This document shows positions 1 to 5,936 of a stretch of 8,796 bases of DNA, piece by piece. Source of the stretch: RUG13615 sp040307715 (GTDB lineage Bacteria > Bacillota > Clostridia > Peptostreptococcales > Anaerovoracaceae); contig JAWRJC010000032.1 of assembly GCA_040307715.1 (NCBI GenBank), positions 1-8,796 on the forward strand, in the 5' to 3' direction. A program made the translations under genes and the position numbers. Positions within the stretch are counted from its first letter, which is position 1, and the number at the start of each line of letters is the position of its first letter. A model generated the notes under the pieces. It saw nothing but the letters and a program-made list of their open reading frames with translations, was not told the origin of the DNA and did no database searches.

Positions 1-62
1 GGACGGCTGGTGGGAGCCGGACGGGATATATCAATTATTCTACTATAAAGGAGGAAGAGGAT
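1..62 (+). promoter_or_regulatory. Leader and ribosome binding site of the first gene
   Basis: This short stretch precedes the first gene. It contains a strong Shine-Dalgarno sequence AAGGAGG at 48-54, eight bases before the ATG at 63, which fixes that start. A small stem CGGCT/AGCCG (4-8 with 15-19) sits at the very edge and may be part of a larger structure cut off by the window. TATAAA at 44-49 overlaps the ribosome binding site, so it is unlikely to be a working -10 box. No promoter is visible, so the gene may be transcribed from further upstream. Confidence 0.6.
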
Positions 63-1523
63 ATGGCTTTGAAATCTGGAGCACAGTATCTGGAAGAAAT
101 GAAGGCAATGAGACCTAACGTCTATAAGTACGGAAAGCTCATCGAAGATGTCACGACAGACCCGGCGACAAAAGGGACGCTGATGAATACCGCAGCGTGG
201 TATGATATGTCGCTGGCTCCCGAAACGGAAGACCTGTACACGACCATCTCCTATCTGTCCGGCGAAAAAGCGCACAGATGGACCACCGTCATGACGACTG
301 CGGATGATGTCATCGGCGACGCGAAGATGAAGAGAGACGGCTACAGAAGATGCGGCAGCTGCATGGGTCCGGTCTGCGCCGGCTGGGGCATCATGAACGC
401 ACTGTGGGGCGTGACCTACGACATGGATGCAGAGTATGGCACCGACTACCATGAAAGACTGAAGAAATTCGCCGCGATGGCGGAAGACAAAGCGCTGGCG
501 ATGTGCGGCGCGATCACGGACGCGAAGGGCAACCGCAAGGTCAAGGCCGGCATGCAGCCCAACCCGGACGTTTTCCTTCACGTTGAAGAAACCAAAGAAG
601 ACGGTATCGTCGTCAGCGGCTTCAAGATCCAGATCTGCGGCACAGCTGCTGCCCAGTGGATCATGGCGATGCCGACGCAGGGCTTCAAGGAAGGCGAAGA
701 AAAATTCGCTGTCGCGTTCGCTACCCCTAAAGACGCGGAAGGCATCACGATCGTTGAGACGACCAGACCGTCCGACAACAAGGTCGAAGCGGGCAACTGG
801 GATGCGCCTGTCTCCGGCACGACCCAGGCATTCATTCTGTTCGACAAGGTCTTTGTTCCGAACGAATATGTCTTCATGAACGGCGAGACCAAATACTCCG
901 GCCGCCCGATCGGCAACTTCTCCAGCATCTACCGTTCCGCGATCGGCGCGTGTGTCGCCGGCCAGGGCGATGTCATGATCGGCGCTGCGATCGCGATGGC
1001 GAGAGCCAACGGCCTGTCGCAGAAACCGTTCCAGGATAAGCTGACCGATATGGCCATGAGAAACGAGACCACGTACGGTCTGGGCATCGGCGCGATCGCC
1101 ATGGGCAGACAGCACAAGTCCGGCGCGTTCTATCCGAACGCTATTCTGGCGCACACCAATAAGTATCTGGTCGGCACACTTCCGACAGAGACCAAGAGAC
1201 TGGCGCAGGAGATCGCAGGCGGCATCTGCGAGACAGGCTGCATGCCTTCCTATGAGGATATGGTCAGCCCGCTCTACGGCAAGGAACTGATCGCTGCGAT
1301 GGAAGCCGGTGTTTCCGGTGAAGACCGCTTCAAGATGGCAAGACTCGTTGAGTGGCTGACGGTCGGTGCCGGCATCCCGGGCTGCATGCACGGCGGCGGC
1401 TCCCCCGACACAGCCAAGGCAGTCGTCAAGGCTATGACCAAGTGGGAAGACTATGTCGACTACGCAAAAGCGCTGGCAGGGACTGAAGCAGACTTCAGAG
1501 AAGAACCGCCGGTCAAAAAATAA
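63..1523 (+). CDS. HpaB/AbfD-family flavoprotein, 4-hydroxybutyryl-CoA dehydratase-like, function uncertain
   Basis: This 486-residue protein has the full length of the 4-hydroxyphenylacetate 3-hydroxylase / 4-hydroxybutyryl-CoA dehydratase family, whose fold resembles acyl-CoA dehydrogenase and binds flavin. The N-terminal part (about 1-270) includes the family stretches YGTDYH (125-130), EDGIVVSG (179-186) and the segment near FDKVFVPNEY (260-269). The C-terminal part (about 278-480) includes GQGDVMIGAA (300-309), LAQEIAGG (380-387) and MHGGGSP (442-448). In the clostridial dehydratase the [4Fe-4S] ligands are C99, C103, H292 and C299. By hand comparison with the remembered sequence, C105 matches C103 and C297 matches C299, while the His position is Y290. 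A cysteine set C97, C100, C105 (CxxCxxxxC) is present instead. The equivalent of catalytic E455 appears to be G440. Family membership is secure; dehydratase activity is doubtful. It is probably soluble and cytoplasmic. It precedes the oxidoreductase genes on the same strand with a 109-bp gap and may be the last gene of an upstream unit. Confidence 0.85.
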   Translation: MALKSGAQYLEEMKAMRPNVYKYGKLIEDVTTDPATKGTLMNTAAWYDMSLAPETEDLYTTISYLSGEKAHRWTTVMTTADDVIGDAKMKRDGYRRCGSCMGPVCAGWGIMNALWGVTYDMDAEYGTDYHERLKKFAAMAEDKALAMCGAITDAKGNRKVKAGMQPNPDVFLHVEETKEDGIVVSGFKIQICGTAAAQWIMAMPTQGFKEGEEKFAVAFATPKDAEGITIVETTRPSDNKVEAGNWDAPVSGTTQAFILFDKVFVPNEYVFMNGETKYSGRPIGNFSSIYRSAIGACVAGQGDVMIGAAIAMARANGLSQKPFQDKLTDMAMRNETTYGLGIGAIAMGRQHKSGAFYPNAILAHTNKYLVGTLPTETKRLAQEIAGGICETGCMPSYEDMVSPLYGKELIAAMEAGVSGEDRFKMARLVEWLTVGAGIPGCMHGGGSPDTAKAVVKAMTKWEDYVDYAKALAGTEADFREEPPVKK

Positions 1524-1550
1524 GAGTCAATGAAGTGAGGTTTCCTGTTC

Positions 1551-1582
1551 GTGACCGCCGATGCGGCAATGCCGGCGGTCAC
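1551..1582 (+). other. GC-rich hairpin between the HpaB-like gene and the oxidoreductase genes
   Basis: GTGACCGCCG (1551-1560) and CGGCGGTCAC (1573-1582) form a perfect 10-bp stem around a 12-base loop. No run of T follows, so this is not a standard intrinsic terminator. It could be an mRNA processing or stabilising element that sets different expression of the genes on either side. The remaining gap (1524-1632) shows no convincing promoter, so read-through from the first gene into the oxidoreductase genes is likely. Confidence 0.6.
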
Positions 1583-1632
1583 GGGCAGAGATCTATATCT
1601 GTTGGTTATCATTGTTGCTAAGGAGGCATAAC

Positions 1633-2202
1633 GTGAAAGAAATCAGATGGCATGGAAGAGGCGGTAACGGCGCCTTCACAGCCGCGAAACTTCTCGGTCA
1701 CGCAGCATCTGTATACGGTAACAAATACGCGCAGGCGTTCCCGTCGTTCGGACCCGAACGGCGCGGCGCCCCCGTCAGAGGGTTCACCCGTATCGATGAC
1801 AACGTGATCACAGATCACAGCCAGGTCTACACCTGCGACGCGGTCCTCGTCCTGGACGAGACACTGTGCGAAGTCGGCGGCGTATTCGAAGGCCTGAAGG
1901 ACGACACCGTCCTGGTCATGAATACGACGAAGACCCCGGAAGAGGTCAAAGAAGCGTATGCTTCGATGTCGGACGAACTGGCGAAGATCAGAGTCTATAC
2001 GCTGGATGCCACCCAGATGGCGCTCGATATCCTGGGCAGACCGATCGTGAACACGATCCTGCTGGGTGCGGGTGTTGCCGCGACAGGCATTGTCGAGCTC
2101 GATGATGTCCTCAAGGCGGTCGACGACATGATGGGCGGCGGACTTGCCGCAAAGAACAAGGCGGCTGTCGAAGCAGCGTACAAAGCGGTAAAGGAGGCGT
2201 AG
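1633..2202 (+). CDS. porG: 2-oxoacid:ferredoxin oxidoreductase, gamma subunit (pyruvate synthase type)
   Basis: This is the gamma subunit of a multi-subunit 2-oxoacid:ferredoxin oxidoreductase, the domain that in pyruvate synthase helps bind coenzyme A. The N-terminal motif RWHGRGGNGAFTAAKLL lies at residues 5-21 and is followed by AQAFPSFGPERRGAPVRGFTR, both hallmarks of the family. The 189-residue length is normal. The start is the GTG at 1633, preceded by AGGAGG at 1621-1626. An in-frame ATG at 1561 would add 24 residues (MRQCRRSRAEIY...) with no family resemblance, and it would place the intergenic hairpin partly inside the gene. The delta gene follows after 4 bases, with its ribosome binding site (AAGGAGG, 2191-2197) inside this gene's end. 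Naming as pyruvate-type rests on overall resemblance; isovalerate-type, 2-oxoglutarate-type and aryl-type enzymes share this subunit. The symbol porC is also used. Confidence 0.9.
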   Translation: MKEIRWHGRGGNGAFTAAKLLGHAASVYGNKYAQAFPSFGPERRGAPVRGFTRIDDNVITDHSQVYTCDAVLVLDETLCEVGGVFEGLKDDTVLVMNTTKTPEEVKEAYASMSDELAKIRVYTLDATQMALDILGRPIVNTILLGAGVAATGIVELDDVLKAVDDMMGGGLAAKNKAAVEAAYKAVKEA

Positions 2203-2206
2203 AGTC

Positions 2207-2539
2207 ATGAACAAACCAAAAGTAAACAAGGACCTCAAGCTTCCCACCAATTTTGATGAACTCATGATCGGCGGCGGCAACGGGGTCGGCGTTCTGGCAA
2301 CAGTCAACTCGGGATTCCGTACGTTCCATCCGGTGTTCGACTACAACAAGTGCGTCCGCTGCATGTTCTGCTGGATCTACTGTCCGGAAGGCTGCATCGA
2401 CAAGACCACTGTCGATCCGGAGAGCGGAAAGATCATGCTGGAAGTTGATATGGATTACTGCAAGGGCTGCGGCATCTGCGCCAACGAATGCCCCACCAAG
2501 TGCATTACCATGGTAAAGGACGGTGACGACGATGAGTAG
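2207..2539 (+). CDS. porD: 2-oxoacid:ferredoxin oxidoreductase, delta subunit (2x[4Fe-4S] ferredoxin-like)
   Basis: This 110-residue protein is the electron-transfer subunit that carries electrons from the thiamine site to external ferredoxin. Two classic [4Fe-4S] motifs are present: C49, C52, C55 and C59 followed by P60, and C85, C88, C91 and C95 followed by P96. Extra cysteines sit at 63 and 99. The segment before the first motif (TFHPVFDYNKC) matches the typical delta-subunit lead-in. The length agrees with the archaeal-type PorD family. Its last 8 bases overlap the alpha gene (ATGAGTAG at 2532-2539), consistent with translational coupling and equal production of subunits. Family assignment is certain from the paired cluster motifs and position between gamma and alpha genes; the substrate of the complex is not shown by this subunit. 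Confidence 0.93.
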   Translation: MNKPKVNKDLKLPTNFDELMIGGGNGVGVLATVNSGFRTFHPVFDYNKCVRCMFCWIYCPEGCIDKTTVDPESGKIMLEVDMDYCKGCGICANECPTKCITMVKDGDDDE

Positions 2540-3701
2540 AAAAGCATTTTTGTCGGCCAATGAGGCGGCGGCTCACGGCGTCCGTCTGGCCAAACCGCAG
2601 GTTGTCAGCGCGTACCCGATCACGCCGCAGACAACACTGGTAGAAAAGATCGCGGATTTCATCGCTGACGGCGAGAGCGATATCGATTACATCATGGTAG
2701 AGAGTGAACACAGCGCGATGGCTGCTGCGTTCGGCGCCGCTCTGATGGGCGCGCGTGTATTTACCGCTTCGTCTTCGCAGGGTCTGCTGTACATGGCTGA
2801 GATGCTGCACTATGCAAGCGGCACACGTCTTCCGATCGTCATGGTCGACGCCAACCGCGCGACCGCTGCTCCGTGGAACATCTACGGTGACCAGCGCGAC
2901 ACGATGTCTCAGAGAGACGCAGGCTGGATCATGCTGTTCGCAGAGAGCGGCCAGGAAGCCCTGGACATGATCCTGCAGGCATACAAGATCGCGGAAGATC
3001 CCAGGGTCATGACGCCTGTCATGGTCAACCTGGACGGCTTCACGCTGACGCATACCTATGACGTTGTCGAGATCCCCGAACAGGAAGAAGTGGATGCGTT
3101 CCTTCCGCCGTACGTGACCGATTACAAACTGGATCCGGAAAGACCCCTGACGCTGGCTTCGACCACAGGTCCGGACTTCCATACTGAGAACCGCGCACAG
3201 CAGCAGATGGCGATGGAGACCGCGAAAGAGGTCATCAAGGAAGTCAACGACGAATTCGCGAAGATGTTCGGCAGAGATTACGGCGGGCTCGTGGAAGAGT
3301 ACTGCTGCGACGATGCGGAAGTTGCGCTCGTCGCGACCGGTTCCTCCGCAGGTACGACCCGTATCATCGTGGATGAACTGAGAGCGGAAGGCAAGAAGGC
3401 CGGTATGATCAAGATCCGTTCCTTCCGTCCGTTCCCGAAAGAATACTTCCAGAGCGTCATCAATAAGTTCCAGGCGGTCGGCGTCATCGACAGAAGCATC
3501 AGCTTCGGTGCGGAAGGCACGATCTTCCAGGAAGTCAAAGGCGCCCTGTACGGCTCGAACGCCAAACTCGGCAACTACATCGTTGGTCTTGGCGGCAGAG
3601 ACGTCTCCCGCGAGCTGATCAAAGAGATGTTCGACAAACTCTTTGCGATGGCAGCGGGCGCTGAGGAAGAAGAAGTTCAGTTCTTAGGATTGAGGTGGTA
3701 A
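2532..3701 (+). CDS. porA: 2-oxoacid:ferredoxin oxidoreductase, alpha subunit (pyruvate synthase type)
   Basis: This is the alpha subunit (389 residues, normal for the family), which holds the pyrimidine-binding domain for thiamine diphosphate and substrate-contacting residues. Visible motifs are AYPITPQTT (27-35), VESEHSAMAAAFGAALMGAR (56-75), ASSSQGLLYMAEML (79-92), ANRA with R109, and IYGDQRD (117-123). T31 and R109 lie where the pyruvate-binding Thr31 and Arg114 occur in the single-chain Desulfovibrio enzyme, by motif comparison from memory. The C-terminal half has the VALVATGSSAGTTR and IRSFRPFP stretches typical of this subunit. The ATG at 2532 is chosen because AAAGGA at 2515-2520 is 11 bases upstream; a GTG at 2523 would lie almost on that site. 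The alanine- and glutamate-rich C-terminal tail (about 370-382) looks like a flexible end. The beta gene follows 2 bases after the stop. Confidence 0.92.
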   Translation: MSRKAFLSANEAAAHGVRLAKPQVVSAYPITPQTTLVEKIADFIADGESDIDYIMVESEHSAMAAAFGAALMGARVFTASSSQGLLYMAEMLHYASGTRLPIVMVDANRATAAPWNIYGDQRDTMSQRDAGWIMLFAESGQEALDMILQAYKIAEDPRVMTPVMVNLDGFTLTHTYDVVEIPEQEEVDAFLPPYVTDYKLDPERPLTLASTTGPDFHTENRAQQQMAMETAKEVIKEVNDEFAKMFGRDYGGLVEEYCCDDAEVALVATGSSAGTTRIIVDELRAEGKKAGMIKIRSFRPFPKEYFQSVINKFQAVGVIDRSISFGAEGTIFQEVKGALYGSNAKLGNYIVGLGGRDVSRELIKEMFDKLFAMAAGAEEEEVQFLGLRW

Positions 3702-3703
3702 CT

Positions 3704-4603
3704 ATGGCAATCAATTTGAAAACAGTAGACGATAAAGAGCTGCTCTACGGGACAAAGATCTGCCAGGGTTGCGGCGCCGGCATGGCGGCCAGAATGGCCC
3801 TCAAGGTCCTCGGAGAGAAAACAGTTCTCTGCACACCGGCATGCTGCTTCGCGGCGACCACAACGGTATATCCGCAGTCTTCTATCTTTGTCAACAATGC
3901 GATCTCCGCGTTCCCGGGACTGGCTGCAACAGCTTCCGGCATGACACACGCAATGAAGACGATGGGCTGGGACGATGAGTACACCATGCTCGCGATCGCG
4001 GGTGACGGCGGTACGATCGACATCGGTATTCAGGGTCTGTCCGGCGTAGCGGAAAGAAACGATGACATGATCTACATCTGCTACGACAACGAAGCGTACA
4101 TGAACACCGGTGTTCAGAGATCCGGCAGCACACCGTTCGATGCTTGGACAACGACGACACCGACCGGCCCCTGCTCCAAGGGCGAGAAGAACAAGTTCAG
4201 AAAGAGCCTGTTCGAGATCATGAGCGCGCACCGCATTCCGTATGTGGCGACCGCGTCCGTGGCGTACCCGCAGGACTACATGGCGAAAGTCGAGAAGGCA
4301 AAGAACATCAAGGGCTGCAGAGTCATCCACGTATCGGCACCGTGCCCGACCGGCTGGGGCTATGATACGGCGAAGACGGTCGAACTCGCCAAGATGGCGG
4401 TCGAGAGCGGCCTCTGGTATCTGGCGGAGAATGACGGCGGCGAGATGAAGCTGACCTACAAGCCGAAGGAACTCAAGGATCCGGCAGATTACCTCAAGAT
4501 GCAGAAGAGATTCAAGCATCTGACCGACGAGGATATCCAGGAGATCAGAGAGATTCGTGACGGTGAGTGGGCGCGGATCAAAAAGATCTTCAACGTCGAA
4601 TAA
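3704..4603 (+). CDS. porB: 2-oxoacid:ferredoxin oxidoreductase, beta subunit (thiamine diphosphate-binding)
   Basis: The beta subunit (299 residues) binds thiamine diphosphate and the proximal [4Fe-4S] cluster. C20 and C23 form the CxGC pair, and C48 and C214 are the expected remaining cluster ligands; C43 and C47 are additional. The thiamine diphosphate site is seen as GDGG (100-103), DIG (106-108), ERND (117-120) and YDNEAYMNTG (127-136). IPYVATASVAYP (178-189) and APCPTGW (212-218) are strongly conserved in pyruvate and related enzymes. TYKPKELKDPADYLKMQKRFKHL near the C-terminus resembles pyruvate synthase beta subunits, which favours a pyruvate-type assignment. Phenylglyoxylate or other 2-oxoacid enzymes are not excluded. 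The ATG at 3704 follows GAGGTGG at 3692-3698; the in-frame GTG at 3695 lies inside that site and is rejected. It is the last gene of the four-gene set. Confidence 0.92.
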   Translation: MAINLKTVDDKELLYGTKICQGCGAGMAARMALKVLGEKTVLCTPACCFAATTTVYPQSSIFVNNAISAFPGLAATASGMTHAMKTMGWDDEYTMLAIAGDGGTIDIGIQGLSGVAERNDDMIYICYDNEAYMNTGVQRSGSTPFDAWTTTTPTGPCSKGEKNKFRKSLFEIMSAHRIPYVATASVAYPQDYMAKVEKAKNIKGCRVIHVSAPCPTGWGYDTAKTVELAKMAVESGLWYLAENDGGEMKLTYKPKELKDPADYLKMQKRFKHLTDEDIQEIREIRDGEWARIKKIFNVE

Positions 4604-4612
4604 TGGCTGTGA

Positions 4613-4648
4613 CGGCAGTGGTCAGGCAAAAAAGTTTGACCACTGTCG
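4613..4648 (+). terminator. Hairpin after the oxidoreductase operon, possible 3' end, no T tract
   Basis: CAGTGGTCA (4616-4624) pairs with TGACCACTG (4637-4645), and three outer pairs including one G-T extend the stem to 12 bp. The loop is A-rich. It begins 10 bases after the beta-subunit stop, where a transcript end is expected. However, AAATTG follows rather than a T run, so it may be a 3'-end stabiliser or a factor-dependent site, not a classic intrinsic terminator. Confidence 0.4.
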
Positions 4649-4666
4649 AAATTGTGCAAAAACATA

Positions 4667-4695
4667 GTGCAAGAGTATGCAGAAACAACTATAAT
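4667..4695 (+). promoter_or_regulatory. Probable promoter of the TRAP transporter operon
   Basis: A perfect -10 box TATAAT lies at 4690-4695. Seventeen bases upstream is GTGCAA (4667-4672), only a 3-of-6 match to TTGACA. Transcription would start near 4702, giving a leader of about 105 bases before dctP. A good -10 with a poor -35 suggests help from an activator. GTGCAA occurs twice (4654-4659 and 4667-4672), with a similar ATGCAG at 4677-4682, which could be binding sites. A short palindrome GATAGTATC lies at 4696-4704 over the likely start point. Confidence 0.55.
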
Positions 4696-4718
4696 GATAG
4701 TATCTTGATTGTCTAAAT

Positions 4719-4755
4719 CAGCACCTTGCCGGAATGGAAGGCCCGGCGGCTGCTG
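4719..4755 (+). promoter_or_regulatory. Stable hairpin in the leader of dctP
   Basis: CAGCACC (4719-4725) pairs with GG and TGCTG (4748-4755, with C4750 bulged). After a small TT bulge, GCCGG (4728-4732) pairs with CCGGC (4743-4747) around a 10-base loop. About 12 pairs form in all. It lies between the predicted transcription start and the start codon. It matches no riboswitch class that I recognise and has no T tract, so it may influence mRNA stability or translation. Confidence 0.45.
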
Positions 4756-4767
4756 GGATAGAACCGT

Positions 4768-4781
4768 TACTGTATACAGTA
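4768..4781. promoter_or_regulatory. Perfect 14-bp palindrome, probable regulator binding site before dctP
   Basis: TACTGTATACAGTA reads identically on both strands. It lies 26 bases before the dctP start and about 66 bases after the likely transcription start. Palindromes with a TGTATACA core are typical operators for dimeric regulators, notably GntR-family proteins; this is known of that family and not proved here. A protein bound here could act as a roadblock, or could overlap a second promoter. I found no second copy in the other intergenic regions of the window. Confidence 0.5.
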
Positions 4782-4807
4782 TTTCTTATTAATCATGGAG
4801 GTTTAAC

Positions 4808-5857
4808 ATGAAAAAGAAGAGTTTGCTGATTGCACTCATCGCCATCCTGGCTATGACCATGACGCTGTTCGCAGGCTGCGGCGGCGGCAGTGATGATGGC
4901 GGCAGTGCTGCTGGTGGCGATGCCCAGACCTATACCCTGAAGATGGGTGGCGTCGACGCTCCGGATGACGTTTCCACACGTACGATGGAGAAGTTCGCAG
5001 AACTGGTCAACGAGAAAACCGGCGGTGCTGTGACCGTCGAGACCTATCCGGCCGGTCAGCTGGGTAACTACGATGAAATGTATCAGGAGATCAAGAAGGG
5101 CAACCTGGATGCAGGTCTGTTCACAGTCTATGGCTCCGATACAACTCCGGCGATCGAGATCGTCTATCTGCCCTTCCTGACCACCGGTCTGGAAGAGTAC
5201 AAGGAAGTCTTTGCTCGTGACGGCGCTGTCTGGAACGAGATCAAGCAGATCCATGCGGATCAGGGCGTTGAGCTCCTTGGTTTCTACAACAACGGTTATG
5301 TCGGCATCGGCTTTGCGAAGCTGAGCACTCCGAAAGACAAGCTGTTCACCATGGGCGAGAAGAAGGATGAACTCCTTCGTGTCCCGGGCATGGAATCCAT
5401 GCAGAAGTCTGCTGAGGCGATGGGCTACAACACCACTGTTATGGCTTACACCGACGTTTACACAGCGATGCAGACCGGTACTGTTGACGGCGAATGGGCT
5501 GGCGGCCCGACCCTCAACTACTACAACTTCAAGGACGTTCTGAAGTACTTCGTTGACTACAGAGGCGCGCTTGATATGTACATGATGGTCATGAACCAGG
5601 AACTGTTCCAGAGCATGCCGGAAGAGTATCAGACAGCGATCATGGAAGCTGCTGACGAAGCGACCGAATATGGTAACGAACTGCTCGCGCAGCAGGACGA
5701 GGAACTGATCCAGAAGATGGCTGATGAAGGCATCGAGACGATCATCCCGACTGACGAACAGAGAGCTGAGATGCAGAAATACTTCAAAGAGAACGTATGG
5801 CCTGAAATCACTGCTCCGTTCAACCAGGATCTGGTCAAAGAGCTGACTTCCAACTAA
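4808..5857 (+). CDS. dctP: TRAP transporter solute-binding lipoprotein (DctP family)
   Basis: This 349-residue extracytoplasmic protein captures the substrate and delivers it to the DctQM membrane complex. The N-terminus has a lipoprotein signal: KKK, a hydrophobic stretch (about 6-20), and a lipobox FAGC with C24 as the lipidated residue. A Gly/Ser/Asp-rich linker (25-39) follows, usual for Gram-positive binding proteins. The mature domain shows TRAP-family features: LKMGG at the first strand, YPAGQLGNYDEMYQEIKKGNLD (80-101), LLRVPG with R191, and YTDVYTAMQTGTVDGEW (214-230). R191 matches the conserved arginine (R147 in the sialic acid protein SiaP) that binds the substrate carboxylate, so an organic acid is the expected ligand. 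The stretch before R191 (LFTMGEKKDELL) seems longer than usual. The start is fixed by GGAGG at 4797-4801. It heads the transporter operon. The specific ligand cannot be read from the sequence. Confidence 0.93.
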   Translation: MKKKSLLIALIAILAMTMTLFAGCGGGSDDGGSAAGGDAQTYTLKMGGVDAPDDVSTRTMEKFAELVNEKTGGAVTVETYPAGQLGNYDEMYQEIKKGNLDAGLFTVYGSDTTPAIEIVYLPFLTTGLEEYKEVFARDGAVWNEIKQIHADQGVELLGFYNNGYVGIGFAKLSTPKDKLFTMGEKKDELLRVPGMESMQKSAEAMGYNTTVMAYTDVYTAMQTGTVDGEWAGGPTLNYYNFKDVLKYFVDYRGALDMYMMVMNQELFQSMPEEYQTAIMEAADEATEYGNELLAQQDEELIQKMADEGIETIIPTDEQRAEMQKYFKENVWPEITAPFNQDLVKELTSN

Positions 5858-5866
5858 TCGGCTTAC

Positions 5867-5920
5867 ACTTTGATCAAACCAGCCGGTCGGCCTTCCGGGG
5901 CCGGCCGGCGACATCAAAGT
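5867..5920 (+). other. Large two-part hairpin between dctP and dctQ
   Basis: An outer 8-bp stem ACTTTGAT/ATCAAAGT (5867-5874 with 5913-5920) encloses an inner 11-bp stem GCCGGTCGGCC/GGCCGGCCGGC (5882-5892 with 5899-5909, one G-T pair) with a 6-base loop. It starts 9 bases after the dctP stop and ends just before the dctQ ribosome binding site. There is no T tract. Such structures after a binding-protein gene commonly protect the upstream mRNA from 3' decay, so binding protein is made in excess of membrane subunits. That role is inferred here. Confidence 0.7.
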
Positions 5921-5936
5921 CTACGGAGGACTATAA

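Noticed and set aside
63..1523. Naming the first gene abfD (4-hydroxybutyryl-CoA dehydratase) or hpaB
   Set aside because: The positions matching H292, Y296, K300 and E455 of the dehydratase differ, and no partner flavin reductase for a hydroxylase is seen; only family membership is supported.
1551..1582. Intrinsic terminator between the HpaB-like gene and the gamma subunit
   Set aside because: The stem is strong, but no T tract follows.
1561..1632. ATG at 1561 as start of the gamma subunit
   Set aside because: It adds 24 residues (MRQCRRSRAEIY...) without family resemblance, overlaps the hairpin and lacks a ribosome binding site; the GTG at 1633 has AGGAGG and gives the expected N-terminus.
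2523..2531. GTG at 2523 as start of the alpha subunit
   Set aside because: It lies only 2 bases from AAAGGA, too close for initiation; the ATG at 2532 gives the normal N-terminus.
3695..3703. GTG at 3695 as start of the beta subunit
   Set aside because: It lies inside the ribosome binding site GAGGTGG that serves the ATG at 3704.
3677..4519. Long minus-strand frame opposite the beta subunit, and similar ones at 1618-2307 and 2505-3182
   Set aside because: They lie opposite securely identified genes, are rich in Arg, His, Asp and Cys as shadows usually are, and show no family motif.
4719..4781. Riboswitch in the dctP leader
   Set aside because: A hairpin is present, but no conserved core of a class that I recognise and no expression platform with terminator or sequestered ribosome binding site is visible.
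4793..5917. Long open frame on the minus strand opposite dctP (374 codons)
   Set aside because: It mirrors codon bias of dctP; the translation shows no recognisable family and the opposite strand is a clear gene.
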